In this document: in pieces, positions 22,501-33,835 of the stretch
How positions within the stretch are numbered: the stretch's first letter is position 1
Layout: every line of letters starts with the position of its first letter
DNA from: Allodiplogaster sudhausi
Lineage: Eukaryota > Nematoda > Chromadorea > Rhabditida > Diplogasteridae
Assembly: GCA_945643635.1 (NCBI GenBank)
Contig: CALZFC010000075.1
Coordinates: 1,207,501 to 1,271,500 of the forward strand
Reading direction: 5' to 3'
DNA length: 64,000 nucleotides
Translations under genes and position numbers: made by a program
The notes under the pieces: generated by a model
The model's database searches: none
What the model saw: the letters and a program-made list of their open reading frames with translations, nothing else
Told to the model about the DNA's origin: nothing

Positions 22501-24308
22501 CACAGCCACACCTAATTTAAAAAAAAATTTTTTTTTACAATTTATGGAACTACATACATTCATCAGCCCTTTCAAGTCAACATACCGTTTGATCGTTTGC
22601 CTTTGCCGGCAGGTGTTCATGCAACCGCGTTGCGTGTAATTCATTCCCTGAGAGTGAATCTGATTTGTGAGTTGCGGAGCAAAATTTCTCCATATAATGC
22701 GTTATCTATTACGAACAGTATAAAAATTCGATTCGGAGTCTGGTTGATCGACACAGCTTGTGTAGGGGCTGCCTGCGCGGATCTTCACTTCCTATGATAT
22801 ATCCAGGAAATGATTAGGCCTTCTTGACCTTCATATTTCATATTGAAACGCTCACCTTTTCAATCGCAAGCGTCGTTTGCTTTCCCACGGCAACAGGGAA
22901 ATGCGGCACAGACGAGGGCGGATATCTTCAATATTGTCTTCTTTTTACTTTTGTTATAACTCAATATTATGAAAAGCAATTGTTCGTTTAATATTCAGAC
23001 AGCGAATCTCAATTTCCGCTTCAAATATTATTGGACTTCGCAGTCAATTGTTTTTTTGTTTTCGAATTAAACATAAATTTTAATACTTCTTGTCGTGGAT
23101 TGTGAAATGGACGCAAGCGTCTTCCGACGTCGGCATGAAGTCATTCTCCAGAGTGAGATGATCTTCTTGCTGAAGAAGGCAAACCTTTATTGTCAATTCT
23201 AAGTTTATTGATTTGTTTGAATATGTGAACCTTAATAGTGAGAAGCATCCGGAGTCCATATTTGATGCCCGGGCGGACGATCGAAATGTTTGGCTGGAAC
23301 TGCAGGCACGCGCCGAACTCGGCGTCCATGTGGATTGAGAACCAATCCATGAAAATTAATTGAAATTCATTTTGCTACTACTTCGACGAATGACGGTTGA
23401 AAATATATGAGAAACTCTGGATAAGCTCACATTGAGCAGAGTTTGCCTCCGAGAGTGCATTCTGACACCAAGTCATCGAAGCCGTACAGAGCAGGTAGCT
23501 GAAAAAAATTCCTTAATTAGCTCTATTTATTAATTTTAATGATAGATCCTTTCATCGAAAAAAAACTCAAGTCATGAAATCACTCGGAAATGTTTGATCT
23601 TTATCAGACTTCAACTTTGCCAACCTTCTCCTCCTCTGTTATGTTTGCTGCCAAGAGCATCACCATGTCTTTCGTCACGAATCGCCTCTCAAGAGGACGA
23701 AGTGAAGCCTTGAAATTCAGTGATGTCAATGGGGACTTCTTTTCATTGATGAAAAACTTACCAGTCCGTAGGGGTCATTGGTTTCTTGACGCATTGCAAT
23801 TGCATCGTACGACTGAAGGAGTTCGGAGATGGCACGGAAGGACGGATTCTTGTTGATGACCGACAGTTTGAACGGGTTTGCATTGCAGAAAGTTATCGTC
23901 GGGAATTCCTGTTTGATTAGAAGTGTTTCAATTATTCTCTGATCATCTTCCTTTGACCTGCTTGTCGAACTGGACCATTGTTGTCATGTGAGAAGGAAAG
24001 GAGAGGTAGCGGATGACTGAGAGGGCGATGCTTATGAAAAAGGCAGTTCTGCTGAATTTATTTTTTTCTTTTTATTATATTTATAAATCGTATCAATGTT
24101 GAAAATATAATCATCTTACTAACAGAAGAATGGAAGCGACAGTCCAGTAGATTCGTTCTGCTCTTCGTGCACTGTGACAGATGTATCGAATGCACGCGAT
24201 GGAGGACCAACATGCGAAGTCGAAGAGAATGCTCAGCACCGTTGGCACTTTCATCTTGAGGAGGAAGGCGGACGGGCACAGCTCTAAATTAGACATTTCT
24301 TCGGGCAT
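19527..24308 (-). CDS. DEG/ENaC (degenerin) cation channel with Cys-rich insert
   Basis: This is a subunit of an amiloride-sensitive-type sodium/cation channel of the plasma membrane. Exon 1 (24124-24308, ATG 24306) encodes the cytoplasmic N-terminus and the start of TM1. Exon 2 is 23958-24051 and exon 3 (23762-23908) carries the family signature FPTITFCNANPFK. Later exons show WFSIHMDAEFGACLQFQPN, TSEDACVHFTIHD, QRGCMNTC and CGCADPRIP, then CSCPRACNEESY, the family cysteine-rich region. The pre-TM2 exon has NIFFGTLA and the TM2 exon has ELGGQAGIWLGFSAITVVEI. The C-terminus uses a 22-nt exon (near 20140-20161, LSIGQFS) and ends RSLRKRIG-stop (TAG 19527-19529). Unusually, between CSCP and TM2 (about 20880-22030) there is a Ser/Thr-rich linker and two similar Cys-rich units (CGQHFCQRNNGSLTF and CHASFCINSDGKLHM). 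Confidence 0.88.
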
Positions 24309-24370
24309 TTTAAAGATGAAGTGTGGAAATTAATATAGGGTCTCATACAATATTCGCTGTAACAGCTTGC

Positions 24371-26125
24371 CTTTAAGAGAGCCAATCTGAGAGATTCGAC
24401 CAGGGCTCTATGTAAGGCATATCGGGAACAAAATTATTTTTTGATTTTCTTTTCCTTCGAAAGGCTTATGAGGCATCCTAAAAAGACCTCAAAAACATTT
24501 TTTCCAAAAATTATTTTCTTCAGTTTACCCTGGATATGCACCGAAAACCCGAAAAAACTCAAATGATCATAACTTTGTTCGTTGTTGAGATATATTAATT
24601 TTGAACCATTTATTCAATTCCAAATTGAAAGGCGCACAAAACTCGTGTTAATCACTTTTTAAAAATATTTCATTAAATGCCTCATTTTGGCATTTTAATA
24701 TTTCGAGTGGTGCGTTTGGGGCATAAAAACCCCCCCATGTTAAAAAACTGAAGGCACCACGTGAAAGAGCGACCTTTTTTACCCCTATTTAAATGCCTTT
24801 TACTAAAAAACTCCGATACACCTGTTTCAATATTTTGACATGAAGCGCGCGAGTCGGTCAAAATGGCGCATTTTTCGGCCGCCGAGGCATCGTGCAAGCG
24901 CATTCATCGATCCATAACTGCGCTCAATGTCAATATTACAAAATCGTTAGCATATCATCTAAGAGCTCTTACGGAGATCTTCAAATGCTGCATACAAACG
25001 TTTATTGAAAAGTTTCGTTTTATATGGGAAATTTCGTTCTGTATAATTAGAAGGCTTAAAAAACTACTTCAAAAACATTTCCGCATATCCAAACATACAT
25101 CATAAGTAAGAGGATAAAATTTGGTACAAGATGAACTCTTTAAATAAAATTCCATGCGTATGATCCTTTGTTATAAGTCATAAAAGTAGTGCCAGTAGCG
25201 TCACTGTCATTTTGCCCAAGAATTCACATTTTAGGTTATTCTAATTAGAATATTCCAAATTCGAATTAGAATATTCCAATCCTTTTTTCTAAAGTTTTTC
25301 CATAAGGCCTTGCTATCCTACTCTTATGGCTTATAACAAAAGATCGTATGCATGAAATTCCATTGAAAGGGTTCATCTTGTAGCAAATTTTATTCTCTTT
25401 CTTATGATGTATATTTCGACAGGCGAAAATGTTTTTAAAGTAGTTTTTTAAGCCTTCTAGTTGTACAGAACGAAATTTCCCATATAAATTGAAAGTTTTC
25501 AATAAAAGTATGTATGTAACATTTGAAGATCTCCGTGAGAGCTTTTAGATGATATATTTACGATTTTGTAATATTGAAATTGAGCGCAGTTATGGATCAA
25601 TGAATGCGCTTGCACGGTGCCTCGGCGGCCGAAAATGTGAAATTTTGACCGACTCGCGCGCTTCATGTCAAAATATTGAAACAGGTGTATCGGAGTTTTT
25701 TAGTAAAAGGCATTTAAATAGGGGTAAAAAAGGTCGCTCTTTCACGTGGTGCCTTCAGTTTTTTAACATGGGGGGGTTTTTATGCCCCAAACGCACCACT
25801 CGAAATATTAAAATGCCAAAATGAGGCATTTAATGAAATATTTTTAAAAAGTGATTAACACGAGTTTTGTGCGCCTTTCAATTTGGAATTGAATAAATGG
25901 TTCAAAATTAATATATCTCAACAACGAACAAAGTTATGATCATTTGAGTTTTTTCGGGTTTTCGGTGCATATCCAGGGTAAACTGAAGAAAATAATTTTT
26001 GGAAAAAATGTTTTTGAGGTCTTTTTAGGATGCCTCTTAAGCCTTTAGAAGAAAAAGAAAATCAAAAAATAATTTTGTTCCCGACATGTCCCTGCTCGAG
26101 TCTCTCAGATTGGCTCTCTTAACAC
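24371..26125. mobile_element. Giant fold-back element D, about 1.75 kb
   Basis: Left GAGAGCCAATCTGAGAGA and right TCTCTCAGATTGGCTCTC mark an inverted repeat with arms of about 870 bp. The centre is near 25250, around TTAGAATATTCCAAATTCGAATTAGAATATTCC. The inner arms (from CGTGCAAGCGCATTC inward) match element B. The outer arms (24371-24880 and 25630-26125) are unrelated to B. It lies upstream of the DEG/ENaC start codon. No transposase frame is visible. Confidence 0.9.
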
Positions 26126-27639
26126 AAGGCAGCTAATGGAGGTTTGTCTTAAGTTCGCGAACTTAAGTAGCGCGTATATTTTTCAAAATTGTGTGGGCAG
26201 TTGACGTCGTGGCTTTCGTTCAAGAAGGCCAACTATCCCAGCGGCAGTCAACCATCATAGCAACCAACAGTCATCACAATAGCAATATTTATCTTGCTGA
26301 AAAAACACTCAGAAAGTATTGTCAGTTAACTAGAGTGTTGTGGAGACGCAGGGAGTGCTCTTTCGGAATTTACAGAAAGTGCCGTGTCACTAATTCGTAA
26401 CTAGAGTGTTGCACAGAAGTCGCCACTTCGCACAGATCCCTGGAAATTTTGAGAAAGGCGAACGAACACGCCTACGAGGGAAAAACGCTCAATTATAGAC
26501 GATGCTCTTACGTACTAACGCTTCATGTTAGTTCATCTTTCAACTGTTCTTCCACTGTAAACATCACGTCACTTCTTGAAATATGTACCTTTTTAATTTA
26601 ATAAACAGCCTAGAGTAGTTGAGACTTTTGCTACGTCCCCTTAAATTCGCAAAACAAGTTCACGTTTCTAGTACGTTAGCTGAGCTTGATGGCACTGATT
26701 AAAGATTCATACGATTCCTGGAGGATTACCGGGGTTTCCCAGCAACTAAGCCTTGTCATGGCATGTGAGGACCGTTTTGGAAAGTTCAAGTGGACCTGTC
26801 AAAACTGCAAACTTACAGCCGCCAACTAGAGTGCTTTTCAGAAGCCATGGCAACTTCATGTGGGCGTAGGAAATAAAGAAAACTAGGCGAAAGACTGAAA
26901 GTCACATGGAGAGTGAGAGCATTCACGAAGAGAAGACTTTGTAATTTTTTTTTACACAGCCTTCAATGGAGCATTCTACTGCAAAACAAGTTTTGAAATT
27001 TACCGCAGAAAATTGAAAGATATAAAAATTGTAAGGATGTACTATATATGTATGTAAGTATGTATGACCAACCAAATGAGGTTATCACCGGCTACAAATC
27101 TAAAATTAATGAGCCAAGATTTCGCTCAGAACTTGTTTATGCACTTGTAGTAGTTACTTTCTCTACTGAGCCATTATGTCTCCAAATGTTCGCATAGGTA
27201 ATTGTAGTTGTCTTAGATATAAAAAAATTTTTAGAAAAGAGACTGTACAGTGTCACTCCATTTTAGCAGGCGCCTTTGCTTAATTGTGATTCTTTCAGAA
27301 ATCGCGTCTTATTATTAGTTATTTCGCGCATTTTCGTTAATCTCTTAATTTTCAACGGTAAGTCTTGTTGGCAGTACTTAGGGCTGCCGCACTGAAGGAT
27401 ATGCCCGTATAATTTCACTACTGTCATTTTTTGAGATCATTTACCTGCGTAATGCTAAAAAGCACTTTATCACGCAATCTACTATGGAAATTAACAATGG
27501 AAAATCGGAATAATTTGGTTCGTCGGCTAGTCTAAACAGATCGGTTCGTATCCATTATTTCTTTATTATTCTAAAAATAAATGAAAACCCAAAAGTAAAT
27601 AGAATTTTGTGTAGCACTTTATGCAGTCTTTTCAAAATC

Positions 27640-27735
27640 GGCAATAACGCTTCACCCCCTTTTCTAATTCCAATAACGCTTCACACTCTTTTCCAAATCG
27701 GCAATAACGCTTCATGCGGTCAATCGGCAATAAGA
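27640..27735. repeat. Short tandem repeat with AATCGGCAATAACGCTTCA units
   Basis: Three to four imperfect copies of a roughly 40-bp unit (TTTTCAAAATCGGCAATAACGCTTCAC and variants). Confidence 0.8.
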
Positions 27736-28321
27736 ATACGCAGCCATTTTTCCTCACATTGTTGGTTTTCCTGTTATATACCTTATATCATTATTTCCTT
27801 ACTGTTCTTACTTTACATATTTGTTTCTTACTACACTACTTCGTCGAAGGGTCCGCCTTCAACACCCACGCATTTCAGCAGAATGAGGCAGGTCTTGGCA
27901 TCATTAGGACATCATACTACATTTTCATCTTAGCTATGTGTAGATCATAAGAATTTTTTTGCGTTTTTGTTCTCCCTCATGCACAGAAGCACTCTCACTT
28001 GCTGTCGAAATTGTTTGAAAAGAAGAGAAGATAAATGTTTATTTTTTTTATTCATGTAAAACATGAAACTGTGAGCTACCAATTCCATACGTGTGCCTTA
28101 TTGTATGTATTATAATATTTTTTGAAGAAGAACAACGTTATTTAATAGCCCATTTCTACATTACATCGCTTGATCTATATATTTCTAAATTTGAAATCTG
28201 GTAATGTAAAGAAAAATAAAGACTCTGAGCATATTAGTATATAATAAATCTGCAGCCAATGGCAGAAGCGATTTCGCAACATTAACATGCAGATCTTCTC
28301 AACGTAAAGATTTATTCGTAT

Positions 28322-28607
28322 TTAGGACAGGAGAAATATAAGGATTTTGTAGAATGCAAAGAAAATTATGCCCAGAGAAACGATTACGGTGAATATGAAG
28401 AAAGCAACAGCAACCCAGAATAACTGCAAAAAAATGAAGTAAAAGCATAATCTGAACGTTTAAAATAAAAAAATGCTTTTGAGTAAAAAAACAGACAATA
28501 ATATTAGAAAGTTAAGTTGATACCGGAAACGTGGTGAAGGACATGGTGCGGAAGCTCTTCTTCTTGTGAAAAAGACGCACTAAAATGATTAAGTCGAGGA
28601 AGTAAAG
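28322..28607 (-). CDS. C-terminal exons of a small membrane protein
   Basis: Two exons join in phase 0: 28524-28607 (YFLDLIILVRLFHKKKSF) and 28322-28423 (LFWVAVAFFIFTVIVSLG then FYKILIFLL and TAA). The intron starts GTATCA and ends TTTTTTTGCAG. The product has two hydrophobic segments separated by a basic loop. The 5' exons are uncertain. A possible one around 28650-28740 reads FAVINDFGCHRTRERLL. No family recognised. Confidence 0.45.
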
Positions 28608-29202
28608 CTTGGGCAAAAACTTTTTGTGGCTTCAAGAAATATTAGCTTTCGAACAGACCCAACGGAGGTTTCAGAAGCCGTTCTCGTGTTCGGTGACATC
28701 CGAAGTCATTAATGACGGCGAACTGTGCTAGACCAGATTTAATTTTTCTATTTGATTTAAGTGGCCCTAAAAAACAACACTTACATTCCATCTTTATGGT
28801 TAGTATAACCGAGTTTAATGAAAAAATCCCAACAAGACGGTTAAGCCACTCGAATTCGCCGTTCTTCCATGCTCTAACACTTATGTACATATATGTATGT
28901 CATGGGCAGGCCCATTCCAGATCCCTTTGCCCATGTATTCCATTTTGTAGTGTACCAGTGTGTGTACAAGGTTTCTGTCCGTAATAGACTCAACATTAAC
29001 GGCAAGTGTTCTGGTATAGATGAAAATAAAGATCTCAGCTCCCTACGTTTAGACCAAAAAGTATTAAATTCACCTAGAAATATAAAATCATTTGCCATCC
29101 TTCAAGTGTTTTTTTAAAGAGCGCATGTTTGCTTTATAGTGATTCTCAAGGAAGACATAAGGAGTGATTGAAGGGTTGGGAGAAGTTTGGGAGGCTGTGA
29201 AT

Positions 29203-29683
29203 CAGAGGGGCGGGTACCCGTAGGCACCGCCGTATCCGTAGTACGTAGAGTAGCCTGCAATTATTGATTTTCGATTTTTATTTATCAGAAGTTGTCAAGT
29301 TCCGTAGTAAAATATTAATGATTGTTACGAAATGACGTCGAATAAACAAGAAAACGGGCGAATGCCGACCGTAGGGAGAAGCGTATTGGTAGCCATAGCC
29401 GAGCTGAAAAATAAATTTTTTTTAAATAAATTTTTAATGACGAGTTTTTTTTCGTATTTTCTAAACAAAATTTATCTTACTTACCGCCGGATCGTAGTAC
29501 GGCATTCCGACGGCTCCAGGACTGAAACAGAATCGTTTATTTTAAGAAATAATAAAAATAAATTCCTAAGCAAATCCTGGAATCTCCAGAAACAACATAT
29601 TAATTGCAAATTGGCCAATAATTCCCTAATAGTGTGAAAGAAGAAACTAGCCAATAGTAGCTGGGCGCAAGAGGGTAGACCAT
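29203..29683 (-). CDS. Gly/Tyr-rich small peptide gene
   Basis: Three exons chain cleanly: 29485-29521 (PGAVGMPYYDPA), 29370-29403 (LGYGYQYASPYG) and 29203-29254 (YSTYYGYGGAYGYPPL and TGA). An upstream exon starting with the ATG at 29681-29683 (MVYPLAPSYY) would join in phase if a GC donor is used. The predicted peptide is about 50 residues and very rich in Tyr, Gly and Pro. Nematodes have YGGY/GGY-type small proteins in cuticle, eggshell and antimicrobial roles; which applies here cannot be told. No clear signal peptide is visible, so the true 5' end may lie further upstream. Confidence 0.55.
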
Positions 29684-29993
29684 TCTCCGAGAGTGAAGAG
29701 GAGCGAAGTGACTTTCACTCTCACAATTCGAGCCCTCATCAACTGTGAGATTTGCAAGAGAGCTTGAACTTTAGAACAACGAAATTATTTCGGTTTGCCT
29801 TAGTTTAGTTCTTTTTTGTTTGTTATTTCAACGTGATAAATGAAAAAAATTCTACTTCAAGGATCTAGCAGTGAAGGTTAGTTCCAAAGCAGTCTTTCAG
29901 TTCACTTTTATTGCACGAATAAAGTGCAAATCCAATATTTCAATCGACTCAAGTTGATAACTTTCCTCCCTCCGAGTCATTCATTCCGTCTCG

Positions 29994-32375
29994 ATGTCTT
30001 CTCCTCGCGTGGCCGACTCTCCTCCCTCTCCGGGCTCTCCAGGCACAGCCAAGTAAAATAATGCTTTATTTAACATCTGTTCATCGGAATATCAAGCACC
30101 CCTCATACAAATAAAGAGCAAGCCCTTTAGAGACTACAAAATTGAGAAAACTTCAAATAGATTATTGAGTTTCGTGGGCATTTAAGGTCGTCGTCGCCAG
30201 AAGAGAAAACTCTCATCGCTTGCACGTTGGCTGAGAACGCCGCGGACTCTCCCACGAAGCCGCGCTTCACTTCGCATGTCTTCGCGGCGCTGCAGCCCGG
30301 ACAGCGCCTTGGTCTAATCCTTTTCCATAATATTTATTTATTTTATTGTTTATGAATTAATATCATTATTTATTAATATTTTTTATATATTTTCTATTTA
30401 TTAAAAAGTATAAATCCCTTCCAATTTGCCAGGAATCCACGTGCGCGACACGGACGGCCTCGTGACTTTCGTTGCGCGCAACTCGCCCCTCAACAACCAA
30501 CTCCGCCCGGGCGCGCTGCTCAAGGAGATCGTCAGTCTTCCGCTCTTCGCTTCATTCTTACGACCTTTTGAAAAGAACACTAAAAAATTAGTAAAATGCA
30601 ATGAAATATGTATGAATATTATAATTTAAAACCCTTTTTTTTGCAGAATGGCAAGCCTTTCGAGGCCGCCGAAGTGGCTCGACAAGTCGCCGAGCCAAAG
30701 GAGAAGAAGGTCAGGAAGGGCCCTGCCATCTAAAGAAAGAATCATTTAAAAGAGCATGATAAGCCACTTTCATGTTCCAAATGCCCATACAATGGGCTCA
30801 GCTCAGATGAACGATAATACCGGCTATAGAAAGAATGTTTAAAGGAGGGCGATCACCGAAAAAAATGTGATATTTCAAATTGCCGCGTCCCTTCGCACTT
30901 TCATTCGCGCGTGCTATTTTCACACAGCGGGTTTGTGCGAACTGCGAAATAGCACGCGAGAATGAGAATGAGGAATCACAGGGCAGACGCGGCAATTCGA
31001 AGTTGCATTATATATTTTTTTCGCCTTCCTTTAAAAGCGAACGAAGATTTGTTGGGCCAATATACGGATCATGCCCTTCCCGACAATCTTTCTGTTTCGT
31101 GAATGAGTCGTCCAGAGCATCACTTCTCTAGACAAAAGCAATATATAAATATAAAAATGTACATAAAAAACAATTTCCTTTTTTAGTTGCTCTTTCTGAC
31201 GGAACACGCGGTTTACTCTCACGCCTCCCTCCAAGGCACGACCATCGAAAGGATCCGCTTCAACAAGAAGAAAGAGACGCTCTGCTCGCGAGTCGTTTCG
31301 ACATTCAAAGTCGGAGGGCGGCGGGAAGTTTAAATTCCCATTTTCGGCCTACTGTAACATTTTGAGGTCATTCTCCACAACTCGACTCCGCCCGGAATTG
31401 GCCACATCATTCCACTCGGCCTCCGCCTTCAGTACGACGCCCTTGAGCGTGTGCAAGTGAGAGAATGTATACGTGATACTTTCAAAAACAATGGGGAGGC
31501 TTGCACTGTCGTGGATCGGATTCGAACCGTCAATCCTCTAATCCGACCTCCAGTCATTCTACCGCTAGGCTAGCCTATCCTGATTTGCAGGTGGAGGACG
31601 TGCGCGCCGGCTCGCTGTCGGCCGTGCATCTCCGTCCGGGCGACATGATCAAGGCCATCGCCTCCATCTCCATGGCCGCCGCCTACATCCAGTCCTCCAT
31701 GAAGGAGCGCAAGTAAGGCTCTCTTTTTTCATAACTCTAATATTTTTTACAAAATAAAATAAATAAATAATAATCATAAAGACTCTAAAAAAACGTTTAT
31801 TTTTTCAGGTTCGTGGAGATTCTCGTGGAGTGCTCGGCCGAGCAGAAGGGAGACGCCATCGCAATGCCAGACGACGTCGTCAACATTGCAGAGAGACAGG
31901 TATGGAGGTATGGAGAACATTATTAGGACAAGTTCGAATGATGATGGGTAGGACTAAACAACGAGAAATATGAATTATGTAAATGAAATGAAACTATCCA
32001 AGCAGCTGCCTGGACTTGAACAGAAAACTAATAGTGAAGAAACATTTCTTTCTGTCTTTGATTTGAAGGTATTTCTTCGATTGATTTATGTCTTTCTTGC
32101 AGATTGAGTTCATCAAGAGCGGCGGAGCTGCACGAATCGCCCTCGTTCCGCTTCTGGCGAAGAATCCGACGGACGCGGCGGCCGATCGCGTCCGCCGCCA
32201 GTCTTTCGTGGAGGGAGGCGTGGAGGAGGTTGACTCTTCTTCTTTTTCTCATGGCACAAGTCTTTGAGGGTTTAGAATAAAACAAAATACAAAAATATGA
32301 ATATTTCTTTCTCAACAGGTCCGCATCGAGAGCGACGTCGACCCAGCGTCGCTCCGGTCCTGCAAGGGCGAGTAG
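29994..32375 (+). CDS. Tandem PDZ-domain protein
   Basis: Ten exons in consistent phase: 29994-30052, 30187-30311, 30433-30530, 30647-30709, 31187-31309, 31367-31456, 31591-31712, 31809-31899, 32103-32228 and 32319-32375 (TAG). The first PDZ domain includes PGQRLGIHV (carboxylate-binding loop), LRPGALLKEINGKPF and LLFLT. The second includes LGLRLQYDA, VEDVRAGSLSAVHLRPGDMI and the final strand FVEILVECS. The N-terminus is Ser/Pro-rich (about 20 residues). PDZ domains bind C-terminal peptides and scaffold complexes. Nematodes have several such two-PDZ proteins, and the position beside MSP genes hints at a sperm role, but this is inference only. An in-frame stop after exon 4 (30734) would truncate an unspliced form. 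A MITE and a tRNA-like sequence lie in its introns. The 3' UTR has two copies of GGGCGAGTAGGCCACGCCCA. Confidence 0.82.
30838..31034. mobile_element. Palindromic MITE, GGAGGGCGATCACC family
   Basis: The left end TTTAAAGGAGGGCGATCACCG is paired by a degenerate right end CGCCTTCCTTTAAA. The inner arms pair through AATTGCCGCGTC and GACGCGGCAATT, and through CGCGTGCTATTT and AAATAGCACGCG. It sits in the fourth intron of the PDZ gene. A decayed relative is at 5375-5535. Confidence 0.85.
31503..31577 (-). other. tRNA-like sequence (decayed tRNA or SINE head)
   Basis: On the minus strand, TAGCCTAGCGGTAGAATGA matches an internal A box and GACGGTTCGAATCCG matches a B box/T arm. Their spacing is exactly that of a tRNA (position 8 to position 54). 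The anticodon position would read TCG, but the anticodon stem pairs poorly and the 5' and 3' acceptor strands do not pair. It is therefore more likely a pseudogene or tRNA-derived repeat than a working tRNA. It lies in a PDZ-gene intron, just upstream of the exon at 31591. Confidence 0.5.
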
Positions 32376-33130
32376 GCCACGCCCATTAGGGCGAGTAGGC
32401 CACGCCCACTCTTGCCTTGCCCCGCCCTCCCGTAGAATGCCCAGTTGTCCCCTGTCTTCCATCCATTTCTAGAGTAAGAGTTTTATAGGAATAAAATGCT
32501 TTTTTGTTAGGGTTCACATTTCAATCGACGATCTAGAATACACACGACAAAGCAAAAGATATCATATCACGGAATATGATACGTTAAAAAATATTAAGAA
32601 ATACTTCTATTCTCTGACATTTTCACGAAATATTCTATTCAATGGCTTCCAGGATAGTTGCTAATAAACTTACTATGTTTTTTCTCAAAAAGCTGAATCT
32701 CGATCGTAACGGTGTGATATACTCGCCCTTTTAGAATAAGGAAACATTTGAAAGTAATAAATTAATTAACAACTTTTTTTAGCCTCGTTATTATAGTGAA
32801 AATAAGCAGATTTATGCAAATGAGCAGCTTAAAAACACTATCCACAATGGCAACTTCAAATTTGAAGAGGAGTGGGGAACGAAAAGTCAACAGATCGAGG
32901 GAGTTGTATTTCGGTATCCAAGGGCTGTATAGACCCTGGTCTTTTTTATCGACTGACTCAGCTCTGTATGCAACGAACGTACAATTAGTTCTCCAACAAA
33001 CTTATATGTTTCATCTTTGACTTCACACAGCGATTTTAATAGCCGCAAATTTGATTTTTAGCATTTTCTGTGAATGCAAAGCTAGTAGGAAGGACTTTAT
33101 TCATGCGACATGGCGGAACTAGAGGGAGCT
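32376..33130. other. Left flank of MSP duplication unit 1
   Basis: It contains the PDZ-gene 3' UTR with an AATAAA near 32491, then sequence from about 32680 that is homologous to 40990-41420 (for example CTCGCCCTTTT, CCACAATGGCAACTTCAAATTTG and TCTTTTTTATCGACTGAC). No gene seen. Confidence 0.7.
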
Positions 33131-33835
33131 TCATGGGTTGCACTCGATGGGGAGGTTCTTGCGGCGGACCATGCCGTCGCCCTGGAACCACTCGCGGCGG
33201 AACTGCTTGGCGGCGCCGTCCGGGGTGTTTGTCCACTCGATAGTGATGCGGTCGTTGTTGGTTTCCTCCTGGAAAACTTAACAAATTAAATGAAAATTTT
33301 TTTGACTAAATTTTTAAGGATTTGTTTTTCTTAATCATACCTGTCCGTAGCCCGTTCTCGTCGCAGGAGACTGCAACGAGAACGGGCTCCTTGGAGTCGA
33401 GGACACCGCTGGCCGGGTCGACACCGAGACGCTTCATGTTCGTGGTTTTGAAAGCCCAGCCGATGCGGCGCGCAGAGGTGTTGACCACCTGAAAATGGAA
33501 ACAATTAAAAAACAATTGTCTTCTTTTGAAGTTTAGACTTTATCTAATCATATAGAAAAGAGCTTGAATACAGAATGTAAGTCAAGAATGACTTGGAGAG
33601 ACGAGGAGGCTGAATAAAAGAAACCTTGATGTGGTAGATATTGATCTTTATTTAAATATTTTAAAGATTACATATGAAGGAGGAGAACATAGGGATTGAT
33701 GAGAGGGAAAGCTGGCAAGATTGGATATATCACAACCTCGATGTGGTAGGTGTGCTTGTCATCGTAAGGCGCGTTGAAGACGACCTTGGCATTGGGCTGA
33801 GTGACGATGTCGCCAGGAGGAACCGACTGAACCAT
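33131..33835 (-). pseudogene. Major sperm protein copy 1, frameshifted
   Basis: MSP is the cytoskeletal protein driving amoeboid movement of nematode sperm. Exons: 33737-33835 ([20 protein letters not shown]), 33341-33488 and 33131-33268 (ending NLPIECNP). Exon 2 is 148 nt where the intact copy has 147. After VAVSCD the codons for AFAYGQ are replaced by 19 nt reading ENGLRT plus one base, which throws exon 3 out of frame. The replacement is a reverse-complement copy of sequence about 15 bp away (see findings). Other changes are K33E and Tyr to Cys near the end. The promoter still has TATAAAAG (33913-33920). It is divergent from the intact copy at 34278. Confidence 0.85.

Larger units (their letters stand above)
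24309..28321. other. Intergenic, repeat-rich; no gene supported
   Basis: It contains fold-back element D, a short tandem repeat at about 27640-27735 and AT-rich sequence. About 26800-26930 resembles 7420-7590. I see no exon chain. Confidence 0.55.

Noticed and set aside
24682..25824. Identical 70-90 residue frames on opposite strands in element D
   Set aside because: Palindrome artefact; low-complexity and without family motifs.
27640..27735. Possible CRISPR-like repeat array
   Set aside because: The units are adjacent imperfect tandem repeats without unique spacers, and the genome is eukaryotic.
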